DNA of 64,000 nucleotides from Mesocentrotus franciscanus (taxonomy: Eukaryota; Echinodermata; Echinoidea; Camarodonta; Strongylocentrotidae). The notes beneath the pieces were generated by a model. It did not search any database. It was given only the letters and a program-made list of their open reading frames with translations, and had not been told where the DNA came from. Below are positions 26,660-39,967 of the stretch, piece after piece. The stretch's first letter is position 1, and each line of letters opens with the position of its first letter. The stretch covers positions 844,323 to 908,322 of the forward strand of contig CP137675.1 in the NCBI GenBank assembly GCA_037976565.1. The letters are read 5' to 3'. Both the position numbers and the translations under genes were made by a program.

Positions 26660-27344
26660 CATAATGTCTTACGGCTATACAAGAACGGTTTATCATCATT
26701 ATTATTATTATTATCATGAGTATGTGAAACATTTAAAACAACAGTATGAAATATCATCAGTGATTTTAATTTTGAATATCTTTAAAATGTTACATATTCA
26801 ACAAACTGCCACAGAAATTAGAAGTGAAATATATACTAATGAAATACGACACTTACACTAGTACTTAGTTACAACAGTTGTTGATTTCTGTATTCCCTTT
26901 TTAACTGTTCAGTTGTGGAATCATCCAGTGGTTCTTACAATCTAAGCAACACAATTTTGTTTATTGAGAGATGTTGACATTTTACTTTGAGCTTTTCTTT
27001 CAGTACATGAGTGTCGAACGATGAAGAAAAAAGAGGGTTTACAGGAAACTTTGCGAGTGATTCACACTTCCAAACCGTCAGGCTTGCATTGAGTCGATTC
27101 TAAGTATGCCACAGGGTGCTAGGGTGACTGAAGTTTCACACCCCTCACTGAATTTTGACAGATTGGGAATGTGTTCCCACTTGAGCTGATCCAAAATGTG
27201 AAACATCTTATGAATGTGTGAACAGAGACCTTACACAATCCCTAATGACCATATCTGATGTTTGCTTTCAAGAAAACTATTATTGTCACTCTATAGAGAG
27301 AGAGCTACTCTTGGGGTTTCCAAATAATTATACCAACAGCCCAC
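26660..27344. other. Non-coding, no recognised feature
   Basis: AT-rich. A TTTCTTTCAG acceptor at 27003 is followed by a short open frame ending near 27092, but without a partner it is not called an exon. Confidence 0.4.
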
Positions 27345-27495
27345 AAGACCATTTGCCCATAAGACTGATGGCCCATGAGTCTGTTGGCCCAAGAGACCCA
27401 TGGCCCACAAGACCGACGTTTGAAGTCAGATAACTTTTCATCAGATCAACAGTGCGGTGTCGGTCTCAATGGCCATCAGTCTCATGGGCCATAGC
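27345..27495. repeat. Dispersed GAGACCGAC repeat, copy 3
   Basis: Tandem-like short phrases such as GGCCCATGAGTCTGTTGG, AAGAGACCCATGG and CCCACAAGACCGACG, the same vocabulary as 9835-9990 and 12885-13035. Confidence 0.65.
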
Positions 27496-27701
27496 TTGTC
27501 AATCTGTACTGAACCTTCCCCTTCATTTCTCTTCCCATACAGTGAAAAATAACTTATCCAATCCAGTGGCATATCTACATGTATGACAGAAAGAGGTTGG
27601 TACATCCTCCATGTTTCAAGGCTCAAAGAAGAAAAAAGAAAGGGACATGCAAGGTGTGTGGGTAGCCTAGGTACACACATGTACATTTGGCTTCCCCTTC
27701 T

Positions 27702-27861
27702 GGGTCCTGTTGCATAAAACTTACCATTGACGGTAACTCTGCCATCAATGGTAACTTCCATGGAATACTTGATTTTGATTGGCTGTTGAGCAATGTTACC
27801 TTGGTAGTTACCATTGATGGCAGAGTTACCATTAATGGTAAGTTTTATGCAACAGGTCCCT
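27702..27861. mobile_element. MITE with about 55-bp inverted arms
   Basis: The left arm CCTGTTGCATAAAACTTACC and the right arm GGTAAGTTTTATGCAACAGG are inverted. The match continues through GGTAACTCTGCCATCAATGG on both sides, with a short AT-rich centre. It explains the open frame seen here on both strands. Confidence 0.9.
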
Positions 27862-28253
27862 GGAAATGATTCCCATTCAATTATCAATTTATGAATGCGC
27901 CACAGAAATCATGAGACTACATGTACCAGTAAGTCTCAATCTCCCTTTTTAGAGTGATCTCTGTTCAGGGATATGTATGTACAAAATAAGCCTAAGTCTC
28001 CAAAATCTTTCCATCGCATTTCTTTCATTTTAGTCAATAACCAGCAATATAGTAGCAATACTTAGCTGCTGTGAATTTTATACTCCTCCTCAAATGTAAT
28101 CTATTAAAGAAAAGAAAAGTGTTTCGTGGCATTTACCTTTTTCTAATAGATGGCTACCAAATGGGAAAAATAATAATGGAATCTTCAGAGATCAAAATGT
28201 TGAAGCTTTAGCAGTGTGAATGAGGTCGATGTGTAGGAGGGGATAAGTTTCAG

Positions 28254-28416
28254 CTTGTCACGTCTAATCAAGCCTAGCAATGGGAGATTGTCTGTGAGTT
28301 ATCTACCGATAGAGAACATGGGGAATGCCCCTAGAGTCTGGTGGTTACTACGCTGCCAAAATGACTGTGGGCTGTCGGATAAAGGATTGGGTAGAAAAGT
28401 CTTAATCAGTCAAGAG
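28254..28416 (+). CDS. Candidate internal exon, unknown gene
   Basis: The acceptor AAGTTTCAG ends at 28253 and a CAAGAG|GTAAGA donor follows 28416. One nt plus 54 codons are open. The peptide contains NGRLSVSYLPIENMGN and RVWWLLRCQNDCGLSDK, with normal amino-acid balance and two cysteines. No family is recognised. The consensus of both splice sites is the main support. Partner exons on the plus strand were not found in the window. Confidence 0.4.
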
Positions 28417-28861
28417 GTAAGATTACATCACTCTGGAAGCAGTAGCTGATTTCTCATTTTATCATTTGTCAAAAGGATTACCTGAAGGTGTTTGAATGCA
28501 GGAAACGTCAGTTATTGTTCGTAAGATGCAAAGACTTTTCAACCTTGTCTCCTGATTGGAGGGAAGCAGAGTCAGATATTTTCTGATAAATCCTTCAATT
28601 ACTCAGTAAAACATAAAACAAACTCTCTTGACTTAATAATTTGTGGACATGTGCCTTCAATCAATTGTTACCAAACAGAAGACATATTGACTAATGACAG
28701 AAGTAATTGATTAATTAAGGTAGAGCTTCAGTATTTGCCAAATAGCAATGGACAAGCAAACTTTTCATTTGTATATATATGCAGATTTAAACAAATTTGC
28801 CAGATATATGTACTGCATAGGATAATAATAATATAATTCTAGGTTTATATATAGTATAGTA

Positions 28862-29011
28862 ATAATGACTGCTATGAGAGGCATAGTTGTTTTTATTGCT
28901 CAAGGGGAGGTTACATCGTGCCATCACCCCGAGGCATGCCGAGGGGTGATAGCACGATGTAACCTCCCGAGAAAAAACAACTATGCCTCGAATATTAAAG
29001 CAGTCATTATA
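28862..29011. mobile_element. Foldback MITE, near-perfect palindrome
   Basis: ATAATGACTGCT at the left end and AGCAGTCATTAT at the right end bound a palindrome. Its arms share GAGGCATAGTTGTTTTT, GGGAGGTTACATCGTG and ATCACCCC. The centre is GAGGCATGCCGAG, so there is almost no loop. Confidence 0.92.
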
Positions 29012-31030
29012 ACTTTTATATACTGAAAACAGGGTCATAGAATAATTTTTTTGGCCACTTACTGATCAATCATGCATGGTAATCAAGTTTGTTTACGCTA
29101 TCGAAGCCTGTATTGATAAACTTGCAGTCTCAGCTCCCTGCTTAGTTGGCCATTGAGATTGCACGCATATCCCTATGCAGTCTACTGGGAGTACGTGCAT
29201 TGTGCGATCATGCCAAATTGGTGAAAGTATTAAAAATCCAGATTCAAACCTTCATTGCTTGTGATCCTGAAGGTGATACTCAAAAAATGAGGCGTCATAT
29301 GAAAGAGCAGGTCCAGCTCTATATTTCCAAAGGGGCGTCATCTCGTCATTACATGTAGATCTAGGCCTAGCTACAATCGAGATCAGCGGTCGTCTGCGAT
29401 GTGTTTGTAGAAACCAAATTAATCGCACAACACATGTATGGAATGCCGCGTGCGCTCCGCACAAACTAAGTAAGCCAATGGGGATCGCAGGAGGATCAGG
29501 ATGAGGGTAGAAACTTTTAACTAGGCCCTGTGGGCTATTGCTATGCCCTGTGAGTGGGGCATGGCTTGAAATCACGACTCAATTTCGACCAATCAGATGG
29601 CTAGATTTCTAAAGTGAGGTATATAATGCTCAATACATCATCAATATCTGTAAGCACTTTACAGATATATTATTTCCCTGGTCATCAGATTCAGGATAGC
29701 AGAGTAACTGTTGATGTTCATCAATGACTGCTCAAATATGGTTTATACTTAAAATAAGATGCTAAGACAGGGCCAGTAAATGTTGTTCTAATAGTTATGG
29801 CTCTTGTGTACAACATACCCTTAAGTCATGCTTACATTTATCTATCAAATCAATGAAGCTTGTACCTAATGCAGGGTCCAACACTTCACAAAGACCACCC
29901 CCCCCCCCCACCTTCCCCATAAATTTCACTCAAGATCCCTAAATTGTCCACGCTTCTGAAAAAAAGAACAATTTTGAGTCCTGCCTACTGAGAGGTGATG
30001 CGTACTGTACATTTAAGCAGTGATAACGATCATCCTTCTAAATCATCAGATTTTGTTGAATCGAAACTGCCTTCAGTGTAGGAACCAATGAGTCAAGATG
30101 CTCTGACACATCTCATAGCAGACAGGTCCTTCCACCTTCACGTAGATGATGTTTTAATCTAAAACAGTCTGCACATTAATAGTAATATTGAATTGAATCT
30201 TACAGTCATGTTTAGATACAGCATGGGAATCATAATGAAGTGCATTTTGCTTTTAAGTTGATATACATACATTTCTATTGTTAATAAAGTCTTCTATGAA
30301 CAAAAAAATTAAGATATCTTTATATTTACAATCTATTATTTCCTGCAAACCAGTCATAACACCAGATGGTGACTATTAATATATTAACCCCCAATACAAA
30401 AAATACAAATATTTTACACATACAAATACTTTACAGGAAATTTTAAAGAAAGCATTCAAAGAGAGGTATTGTATCTTCACACATTTTAGCAGCATTTATA
30501 GAAGATGATGACAAATTGTATTTTTCTGTTCCTTTGCCTTTTACTACTACTGCGCACTATTCTTAAGCTTTGTCTTGATGCCTTTAATCTTAATCTACTG
30601 ACAACAGACATGCTTTCTGACACATTACCAAGGAGAGTTTGATGAAGACAGTTGCCCCATAAAAGGGACAAAAAGATGGAGCTATTTTTTACCAGTAAAA
30701 ATTAATTATGTAACGGTAAAGACTAAGAGAAGAATAATTGACTTGATATAGGATTTATCTCAGAAGATTAAAACTTTTAAAAAGTTCTACCTTCTTATGA
30801 TACGGTTAACAGGAGGATACCCTTGAAAAGAAAATTATAAAAAGGAATGATGTACCTATTAAGAGAAACGGACAAAATTTCACCTAACAAGTAGCCTGCA
30901 TGTGATCACGAAAGCATAGTACAATTCCAAACAAAAAACAGATACAATATTGGTCATATTTTATCCATGCAATAATGAATTTTCATAAATTCAAAGTCAT
31001 AACATCTCTTTCCATACCCTAAGGGCACAC
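29012..31030. other. Non-coding, one SINE remnant
   Basis: A SINE-like 3' fragment in minus orientation lies at about 29630-29705 (GTAAGCACTTTACAGATAT). A C run lies at 29899-29909. The ORF at 29146-29358 and its antisense lack gene-like features. Confidence 0.4.
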
Positions 31031-31032
31031 AC

Positions 31033-31156
31033 CTTTAGCGCCAAAAAGGGAAGTGCCTTTCTCCTGAAAAAGAAGGCTTTCGACACGACGCGAGGCAAAC
31101 TTGAAGGACTCAGGGGGATACAGAAATACCTTTTCTAGCGACTGAACATCTTCCTC
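31033..31156 (-). CDS. Weak candidate exon, strand uncertain
   Basis: On the minus strand a GGAACAG acceptor precedes 31156 and a CTAAAG|GTGTGT donor follows 31033, with 41 codons open (contains LEKVFLYPPESFKFASRR). The plus strand also has an acceptor (CCTTTAG) and an open frame over the same stretch, so the strand is not secure. No family recognised. Confidence 0.22.
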
Positions 31157-31942
31157 CTGTTCCGAAAATGAAACATGGAAGTCACAGTGGAAGCACAGGT
31201 GAGGAATAGACCCACATGTCACTACGTGTGTGATTAGGAGAATAATGTCACTGGGGGATCTATAAAGTGGATGCATCCTACACAGTGTATCAGTAATGTA
31301 CCTGTGGCAATGTCAGGTATAAGAAACTACTACTTCAATCAATCATACATCTCAATCCAGGACATTTTACTTTGATGCCATGGAAGCATACAGTATAAAT
31401 GTTTGAATCAAAGAAATAAAAATCATAATAATAATGACAAGACATAGTTCAACATTTTTACATGTTCTTTTCACAAGTATATCCTAACAAATTCAGCAAC
31501 ATACATGTAGCTAGCTTAACAATCAAATTGGCAGCAACAAAACAAGTTATAGCACAGACATAAACCACAATACACCACACCGTACAAAGAGTAACTACGA
31601 TGGAACATTATTAAACCAGAATGTTACAGCAGAAGAATTAGTGGAAGAACCGAAGCAAAATTTGTTCTCCAAGAAATTCTTCACAAAATAATAAATCTCC
31701 TTTATCCATGAAAAGTAAATCACAAGGATCAAAACATCTTCACTGAGACTAGATAAATCACTTAGTAGCTTCTTCTTGACTATCTCAGTGAAAGAGCCTC
31801 AAATCCCACTTGCAAACAAGCACCTATGATATACATGTAACTGAAAAGATGCAAAGAAACTGATGTTCATATTCACATTAATTGCTAAGAAAATGGTAAA
31901 ATCCCTAAAAATGATTTGAGCATTATTGGAGGGGTACAAGAC

Positions 31943-32285
31943 AGGAGGGCTACTGACCGGTCCCTTCCCACCAGCTGTAACCTCAGGAGGGCTACTGACT
32001 GGTCCCTTCCCACCAGCTGTAACCTCAGGAGGGCTACTGACCAGTCCCTTCCCACCAGCTGTAACCTCAGGAGGGCTACTGACCGGTCCCTTCCCACCAG
32101 CTGTAACCTCAGGAGGGCTACTGACCGGTCCCTTCCCACCAGCTGTAACCTCAGGAGGGCTACTGACCGGTCCCTTCCCACCAGCTGTAACCTCAGGAGG
32201 GCTACTGACTGGTCCCTTCCCACCAGCTGTAACCTCAGGAGGGCTACTGACCGGTCCCTTCCCACCAGCTGTAACCTCAGGAGGT
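31943..32285. repeat. Eight copies of a 42-bp minisatellite
   Basis: Unit AGGAGGGCTACTGACCGGTC plus 22 more bases, with differences only at a few sites (CCGG, CTGG or CCAG in one word). As 42 is a multiple of three, it stays open in several frames as 14-residue repeats on both strands. No splice signals or starts make this a convincing gene. Confidence 0.97.
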
Positions 32286-32289
32286 GTTA

Positions 32290-33195
32290 GATGAGGCTGC
32301 AGATTGATACCTTCCCCCCATCAAGAGTTGGAGGAAGGGGACAGCCATTTCCCTCTCAAGTCAGGGTTAAAGTTGAACATACAGGTAGAGATAATTTGAT
32401 TAATAAGTACTGGCTATCTTCTAATGATTGGTAATTTTTGAATCAAGTCATCAATTAATGCCACTTTGAAAAATTTATATGTAGATGAACACAGGGAAAT
32501 AAATTGGCTAGTATCCCCCCCCCCTAACAAAAAAATTATATAGTTACTTTACCTTAAGCTACCAAGGAATTGTGAACATTCAGTTTTCAAATATTTCGCT
32601 CCAACCCCATAAAAAGAAGGTCATAATCCTGAGCATCACTTTTCCTTGCCACATGCGAATAAAAATATGTGTAGGTTCCCCCTCCACAAATTTACAAATT
32701 TCCCCTCTCTATAAAGCAAGCAAGGAAGTGTTGTGAGAGAGAAAAAAGGCCAGCCTCTCCCCCTTTCCAAACAACTACTATATAAAGAAATAGATGAGTA
32801 ACGAGTTCATTGTCAATAAATTTATCCACCCTAACCTCTATAAAGGAAATCATGTTTGACTCAATGGGTTTAGCAAATCTCTATTATCATATCATGATAC
32901 CCGTTCTCTAATGGAATAAATATGTTTGATAAAAGTCAGATTTAGGAGAAGCAAAATGGGGTCATATAAGTGATCAAATATTGGCATCTTACAGGGGCAT
33001 TGCCCCTGTTTCAGTTCACTGATGAAAAATGAACCAGATCACAGCTGTTAAAATTCAAATGGGAATTAGTAGTTGAGGATCTAATAAACTATTCAGGGCC
33101 CAAAGGCAGTTTGGAATTTCATCTTCCTTTGTTCTGTTTTGTTAATCCTTTGTTCGTGGTGAGGCAATTTCTGACTATGTAATCAACTTTCATCA
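32290..33195. other. Non-coding, no recognised feature
   Basis: A C run lies near 32515. A short palindrome CAGGGGCATTGCCCCTG sits at about 32993-33009. No gene is recognised. Confidence 0.4.
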
Positions 33196-33199
33196 CAGA

Positions 33200-34010
33200 T
33201 AACCCCACCCCTCCCTTTCACCCCTCCCTTTCACCCCCTCCCTTTCACCCTCTCCCTTTCATCCCCTCCCTTTCACCCCTCACTTTCACCCCCTCCCTTT
33301 CACCCCTCCCTTTCATCCCCTTTCACCCCTCCCTTTGACCCCTCCTTTGACCCCCTCCCTTTCATCCCTCCCTTTCACCCCCTTTCACCCCTCCCTTTGA
33401 CCCCTCCTTTGACCCCTCCCTTTCATCCCTCCCTTTCACCCCTCCCTTTCACCCCTCCATTTCACCCCTCCTTTTCAACCCCTCCCTTTCACCCCCTCCC
33501 TTTCACCCCCTCCCTTTCACCTCCCTTTCACCCCTCCCTTTCACCCCTCCCTTTCACCCCCTCCCTTTCACCCCTCCCTTTCACCCCCTCCCTTTCACCC
33601 CTCCAGTTCATCCCTCCCTTTCACCCCCTCCCTTTCACCCTCTCCCTTTCATCCCCTCCCTTTCACCCCCTCCCCTTTCACCCCTCCATTTCACCCCCTC
33701 CCTTTCACCCCCTCCCTTTCACCCCTCCCTTTCACCCCCTCCCTTTCACCCCCTCCCTTTCACCCCCTCCCTTTCACCCCTCCCTTTCATCCCTCCCTTT
33801 CACCCCTCCATTTCACCCCTCCCTTTCACCCCCTCCCTTTCACCCCCTCCCTTTCACCCCCTCCCTTTCACCCCCTCCCTTTCATCTCCTCCCTTTCACC
33901 CCCTCCCTTTCACCCCCTCCCTTTCACCCCTCCCTTTCACCCCCTCCCTTTCACCCCTCCCTTTCACCCCCTCCCTTTCACCCCTCCCTTTCACCCCTCC
34001 CTTTCACAGT
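33200..34010. repeat. Pyrimidine-rich CCTCCCTTTCACCC minisatellite
   Basis: About 810 bp of 13-16-bp units, nearly all C and T on the plus strand. The variable unit length shifts frames, and the 212-codon Pro/Phe ORF is compositional. Confidence 0.97.
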
Positions 34011-34019
34011 TCAGACTAC

Positions 34020-35660
34020 CAAATGGCTGTACTAAATTGTATCTACAGCTAAAGGATAACAGATAACATAACAGAAATTATATTTTACCAACAGTTTTTC
34101 AAAACTAGTTTCTTTAAATGATGTTGTAATTGTTATTTGATGATTCTAGATACAATATTCATTTATAAAAGTTTTGTATAAACTTCTACTATTCTGTACA
34201 ACCTAACAGTATTAGGGTGTGTGTTGTTGTTGGTTGTTTGTTAGGGTTAGTTAAATAGCATTGGGTCCACAATTTGACTAGTGTTAAAATTGGACTATAG
34301 AGCAATTGTTGCTGAAGCAAACAATCACTAATATTTATAATGGACATTTGAATCACAAATCAGGTAACCCCCTCCATTAGTATAACAAAATAGTAACAGT
34401 ATCAAGTATAACTTAATATTCTTTCTTAGACTTAAACCTACACTGTGTTTGAAAATGGTGGAAAGAAAAAAAACAAGTATTAAACAGCTTCAAGCTCTGA
34501 ATGCACCCTAGACAAATTTGTGAATCCTTTGTGGGACAACTTATAATCTATCCTTGACATGCCCTTTTCCCTTCTTAATTCAAACCAAGTCACTCTTTAG
34601 GCAATCTATAAATCTCTTAATCTCTTAGATCATCATATCATGGTTTATCACCCCAATCAAACAAAAAATTCCAGCTTTTTCACAAAGATCCCAAGAAATA
34701 AAGTGTGAAAGATTAAAAAGTTATAAGATTAATTGAAGACAATTAAAGTTGAATTATGATTATGAGATTTCATTTTTTAAATTGTCTCAATTTTGGTGTA
34801 AAAGGTTGAATATGTAGTAAATAATAATATATTGCTATTGGAAAGTTTGTGAGTCATCAACGTGATAGGAAAGTGACTGAATCTAGCAGAAAACCGTAGA
34901 GCATTTGGGTATATAGGACAACACACAGGTTGAAACAAAACTTTGAACATAGATGTATTTGAGTCATACTTGGAATAGAAGAGCATTTCAGAGGCAATCC
35001 TCTTTAAGTGGCATTGCTACTGTGATATATCACATGGGAATACAAAGAATAAGAAAGCTTGTGAGCTCATTTTTCACCTTCATCAGCTACATCAGAACTC
35101 AATCTTCTCTTTAAAGACTAGATCATAAAAATTCAGTTAGAGGTAGCCCAAGGCTAACTGAACTGCCCAGGACATTGGACCAATCGTCATGACGACAGGG
35201 AAGCTTCCAGGAAGCATAGGATAACCATAGTCCTTATCACTGAGTTATGACCACAGGTAATTGAAATACTCAGGTATGGTCATTGGAAATTGAGTGTGAC
35301 ATTGAAGGGAAATATTGGGTGTGAGAGAAGACATAACTTGAGAAGTCAATCCAGTTCATCTCATTAATCAGGAACTAGAAATTAATTTTAGATTAAGCAG
35401 ATTTTATTCATCTTTTTCTGTATGATGATAAGCAATACATACTAGGTTCCCAACTCAATACTCATCTTTCGATCACAATCTGACTATTTTTACATGTTGT
35501 TGTTTACAAATTCAATAAGAATTTTTTTAGCAGAATGCATTCATAAGAAATTGAACAATGCTTGCACAGTATGATAAACATATCAAAATAAACATCAAAT
35601 TTGCATACATATTATTAAAAATTGAAGAGCAAAAAAAAATGATACATCAACAACCTTAAA
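34020..35660. other. Non-coding, no recognised feature
   Basis: AT-rich, with no splice-site-bounded ORF and no repeat family recognised. Confidence 0.45.
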
Positions 35661-36104
35661 ATTTCATACTTATACCCTGCATTTCATACTTATATACCCT
35701 GTATTTCATACTTATATACCCTGTATTTCATACTTATATACCCTGCATTTCATACTTATACCCTGCATTTCATACTTATACCCTGCATTTCATACTTATA
35801 TACCCTGTATTTCATACTTATATACCCTGTATTTCATACTTATATACCCTGTATTTCATACTTATATACCCTGTATTTCATACTTATATACACTGGAATT
35901 TCATACTTATATACCCTGCATTTCATACTTATTTACCCTGTATTTCATACTTATATACCCTGTATTTCATACTTATATACACTGGAATTTCATACTTATA
36001 TACCCTGCATTTCATACTTATATACCCTGAATTTCATACTTATATACCCTGCATTTCATACTTATATACCCTGCATTTCATACTTATATACCCTGCATTT
36101 CTCA
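35661..36104. repeat. 22-bp tandem repeat, about 20 copies
   Basis: Unit ATTTCATACTTATATACCCTG plus 1 base. Variants differ at CTGCA/CTGTA and in an occasional shorter TATACC form. Confidence 0.97.
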
Positions 36105-36109
36105 AAGGT

Positions 36110-38185
36110 ATGAATATTTGATACATAGCACTAATTTCCGGGATACAAAATACATTACTTTAAATTTGATTTCTTCTTAATACATGGAGTGTCACATTTA
36201 ATTTGAGTTCTTAGCCATGCATCATGCATGAATTTCATTTTTTGCTTTAAATCCAAACCAATATTGAGAGAAAGCTTAACACCTTTAAACTGGAGAGATG
36301 GGAACTGGATCATTTTTACTGCCAAAGGTCTCTCGCACAGAGACCCTCTCAAAACATAACTAAAAGACCAAGCCTAAAGTGACAAATGATGCATGGTATG
36401 TAAGGTCTCTTTTACAAATCACTAGCCCAGTTCTCATTATCTCATATTTTTGGAGGGGATTTGCATTCAGCTCACTGTGTAGGCAATTACCAAAATATAA
36501 AGGGTTATATGCAAAGATAAGATGGACTGCCAAAGTATCATGGGCAAAGAATATATGAAGGTTACATAATTTGACATGAGCAATTGCAAATTTAATCTGT
36601 CAACGATTGCACATACAAAGTCTGTTTACCAGACTGCCAATAAAGTAACAATTTACAGTATTTCACAGTTACTGTTGGAGTTCTTCACAGGGACAATCTT
36701 TGGACATTTTTACACTGGTTGGCAGATAACTCAATCATTCATTCAAAGACAACTTTACTAATGTTGTAGGTAAACTTTCAGCTGATATGAAATGTCTCCC
36801 AAATACTACTTAGTGGTAAAATAAAGAGAGAAGGATACAAGTGCCCAGTGCTCTGCCCCCTTTTGATAACAAGTTGGCATACCCTTGGTACACAATGTTC
36901 ACTAAAATGTGCCTCATTAATTGTGTAATTAAAAAAAAAAAAATTGTGCCCCCACCCTTTCACAAAATCCTGTATCTGCCCATGATATGTCTGGCATCAA
37001 TTATCAGTTGGCATAGAGTGAGAACAACTCCAGTGCAAGCCCCCAACTCTCAGGCATCCTGGCGTGGAGCAAATTGGAAGGGTTGGATCGGAAACCCTCT
37101 CATCAGATCACCCCTCTAGCGATTAACAACAAAAGCAAGATGTGCGGCTCAAAGGACACCCTTCTAGGCCTGTTTACTTTCCCCAAGTGCTCTGGAGGTG
37201 ACAAGGCGTTGTCCTTATCATAATACCAACATGTACATACATTCAATGTCAGTCAGAGTACGTGCTAACTGTTTTAAAGTGTTAAAGGACACTGTTAAAG
37301 GTCAAATATTTCATTCAATTGACTTATTCTACCCATGAGGAAATTATGTAGGCCTATTGTCATGCTTCTTTATTCACTTTTGTACATTTTACACAGAAAC
37401 TTTATTACTACTCATTGATATTGTATTGTTTTTCAGTATTAATTCAGTGATATATCTCTTAGTTTCTAAACCACAGAAAGAAAGAAAAAAATTTATTTGC
37501 ATTCAACATTTTGAACACTTTCATTTTTTTTTTTTTTTTAGACATTAATTGCCATTTTTAATAAAGAATACCAGTAGTCATATCTGAAGATAAAAAATCA
37601 TGTACTTTGACAGAGTACATTTAGGTCATCATTCAAAATATTTAATGTAAGACTATTTATCTTTCACCTCCTTTTTCATTCATATTTTCTTTTCTACTTC
37701 TTCTTCTCCTTCTCTTTCTCCTCCTCCTTCTTCTTCTCCTGCTCCTCCTCCTGCTCCTCCTCCTTCTTCTTCCTCCCTGTCTTCTTCCCACCTGTCTCTC
37801 CCATTCCCAACTTTCTCTACTCTTTTCTCCATCTCTCAAGCATCTCTCAAGCATCTCTCAAGCATCCCGCCATGTATACATTCTCCACAAGCTAAAACAA
37901 ACATGCTTCTGGGCAGGTCATATTGGTCAACTTGCCTTTCAATTATCCTTGGTCTCTATAAAGACTTCATCATTAATTTGTATAATATCCTGACAATATT
38001 CTTCAGTTCACAAACATACATCAATCTATTCATTATGTTCAAGTTTACTTCCACAAAGAAACTTTCCTATAAATATATTTTTGCTCTTCCCAGTTACAAC
38101 AAATACCCCTGCATTTTCCAAGAATAAATACTCAAACAAAGCTTTCCTTAGCAGCAGATTCATAAAATAAATCAAACAGACTTAC
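36110..38185. other. Non-coding, CT-rich patch
   Basis: A CT/CTT-rich tract covers about 37670-37800. A MITE-like remnant (CACAAAATCCTGTATCTGCC) lies near 36965. Nothing gene-like was seen. Confidence 0.4.
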
Positions 38186-38272
38186 AAAAGACTAAATCTG
38201 AATTGGATACCTCTGTAATCCCCACTGGCAAGTAACATTGGGGTGCTAATGACTGGAGGACAATGCCACGAC
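38186..38272 (-). other. Possible non-coding exon downstream of CDK7
   Basis: On the minus strand ATTATTTGCAG precedes 38272 and CTTTT|GTAAGT follows 38186, defining an 87-nt exon-like block. It is open in two frames but not recognisable as protein. It could be a 3' UTR exon joined to the donor after the CDK7 stop at 40776. Confidence 0.2.
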
Positions 38273-39965
38273 CTGCAAATAATGGCTTTATAATGGGTTG
38301 GTAATGGGCTAGAGAGACTTCGGTATTTGGGGAAGGGAAAGTCCTCATTAGCAAATAACTGTGTTTTACTGTTCTTTTTCACCAATTCACAGTGAGTTGT
38401 ATTCCTTGTTGAAATGTTTTAATTTGCAAGTTTTATAAAATAGCAGGAGTAGGGGAAAGTGTTTTGTGGATATGACAACCATACAGTTTTCTGTTGGGGA
38501 GAATGTTATGGAGAATGTTAAAAAATTTCTTTTGTTCCACAATGCAAACAAGCAATCTGAAATCACTAAAAGCCCAGGCAATATGTACTGTATGAATGAC
38601 ATACAGTTGAACCTGTTGACTACTGATTGTTTGTCATTCCTGTAGGCTTTATACAGAAACCAGCTGTTACCAAAAGGCAAAGGGTTAAGAGCACTGGTAC
38701 TCACAATGAAATTTCCCTAGAACAGGGGAGCTTGCTGATCGAACATTTAAGAACTAAAGTTCATTTTGAAATTACAAGTCTATTTTAGGGCCTCTATTCT
38801 TGAAGGGTGAATAGTTTTCCTGAAAACTTTGAGTTGACTTGGCCAAAATCTATCTGCTGTGCAGTTATAGACCAACCAAGGCTTTTTTTTATACAAAAGT
38901 CTACAACTTCACACTGGGTTTTTTTTTAAAAACAAAATGTCGAAATTATCTTACATAACTTGCAGCACCAAATAATTCAACATGGCATTAATTAATGAGT
39001 AATGAAACAAATTAAAATCCTCTTCTCACACACTTTATAAAAAATCAAGTTTCTGGGATGCAATTATTCTCTAGCAACTTTGATCTGTTGCCAAAGGGAT
39101 TCTCAAAGAGACTCTTTTTTCCACAATTTCTCTACAGACTTCTTGCACAACTCTCTTTCCATCTTCTCAAGATATCAAAATTCCTGTATCAAACAAGATC
39201 CTAAATTTGAGCAAAACACTCATCTCTTGACTTTCATGCTTCAAATCATTGCAAAAACATGGCATGAATTGTAGTTACTTCATTTTGACCAGGAGAGGGC
39301 GATATGGAACAATGTTATAGAGTGTCAACTTTCCTCTCTTTAATTTTTTCTCCCCCCCCCCCTCTCTCCCCTCTCTCTCTCTCCCCCTCTCTCTATCTCT
39401 CTCTCTTTCTTCTTTATCCCTTTCTCTGTTGATTTACATCTCTAACCTCCTTTCTTCCATTCAACAATGCTCGTAGACCTACAAGTAAGTATAGCTCTTA
39501 TGATGGATTCTGAATAAGATTCTGCAATGTAAGACAACTACATGTACCAGTACAAATCTACCATGTGGAAACAACCTTTTGACCAAGACCCAAGACACCC
39601 CCATCCTCTATGACACATACCCACTAAAACAACTAGGCCCTGCTAGGACCCCCCTTCCCCAAACAAATACCCCTTTTTCCTACTTTTTTCCTAATTTAAT
39701 CCTACTTAAGTAGTTGTCTAAGGGTAACAGGGAGTATTCATCTAGGAGGTGATCATCCATTTAAAATTATCAGTTGTCGATGGTTGGGGAGTAATAAACA
39801 CTGTTATACATGATCATGGATATGGTGACAAAGCATTTTTGTTAGAGCATTTCAGTAATTAAAAACCGAATCTATGATTATTTTCCCTCAATTATAGAAT
39901 AGAACCTTATACCGATACTTGAATTGTAAGCTGAGAAACAATCCAATCTGCAAAATAGGCACAAA
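38273..39965. other. Non-coding, CT microsatellite
   Basis: C and CT runs at about 39350-39415. No gene recognised. Confidence 0.4.
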
Positions 39966-39967
39966 TA

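Noticed and set aside
27441..27887. 148-codon minus-strand ORF
   Set aside because: It runs through the inverted arms of a MITE and a dispersed repeat; the arms are open on both strands.
29146..29575. Opposed ORFs of 70 and 107 codons
   Set aside because: No splice sites, start context or family marks, and the two overlap on opposite strands.
33397..34035. 212-codon Pro/Phe-rich ORF
   Set aside because: Entirely inside the CCTCCCTTTCACCC minisatellite.
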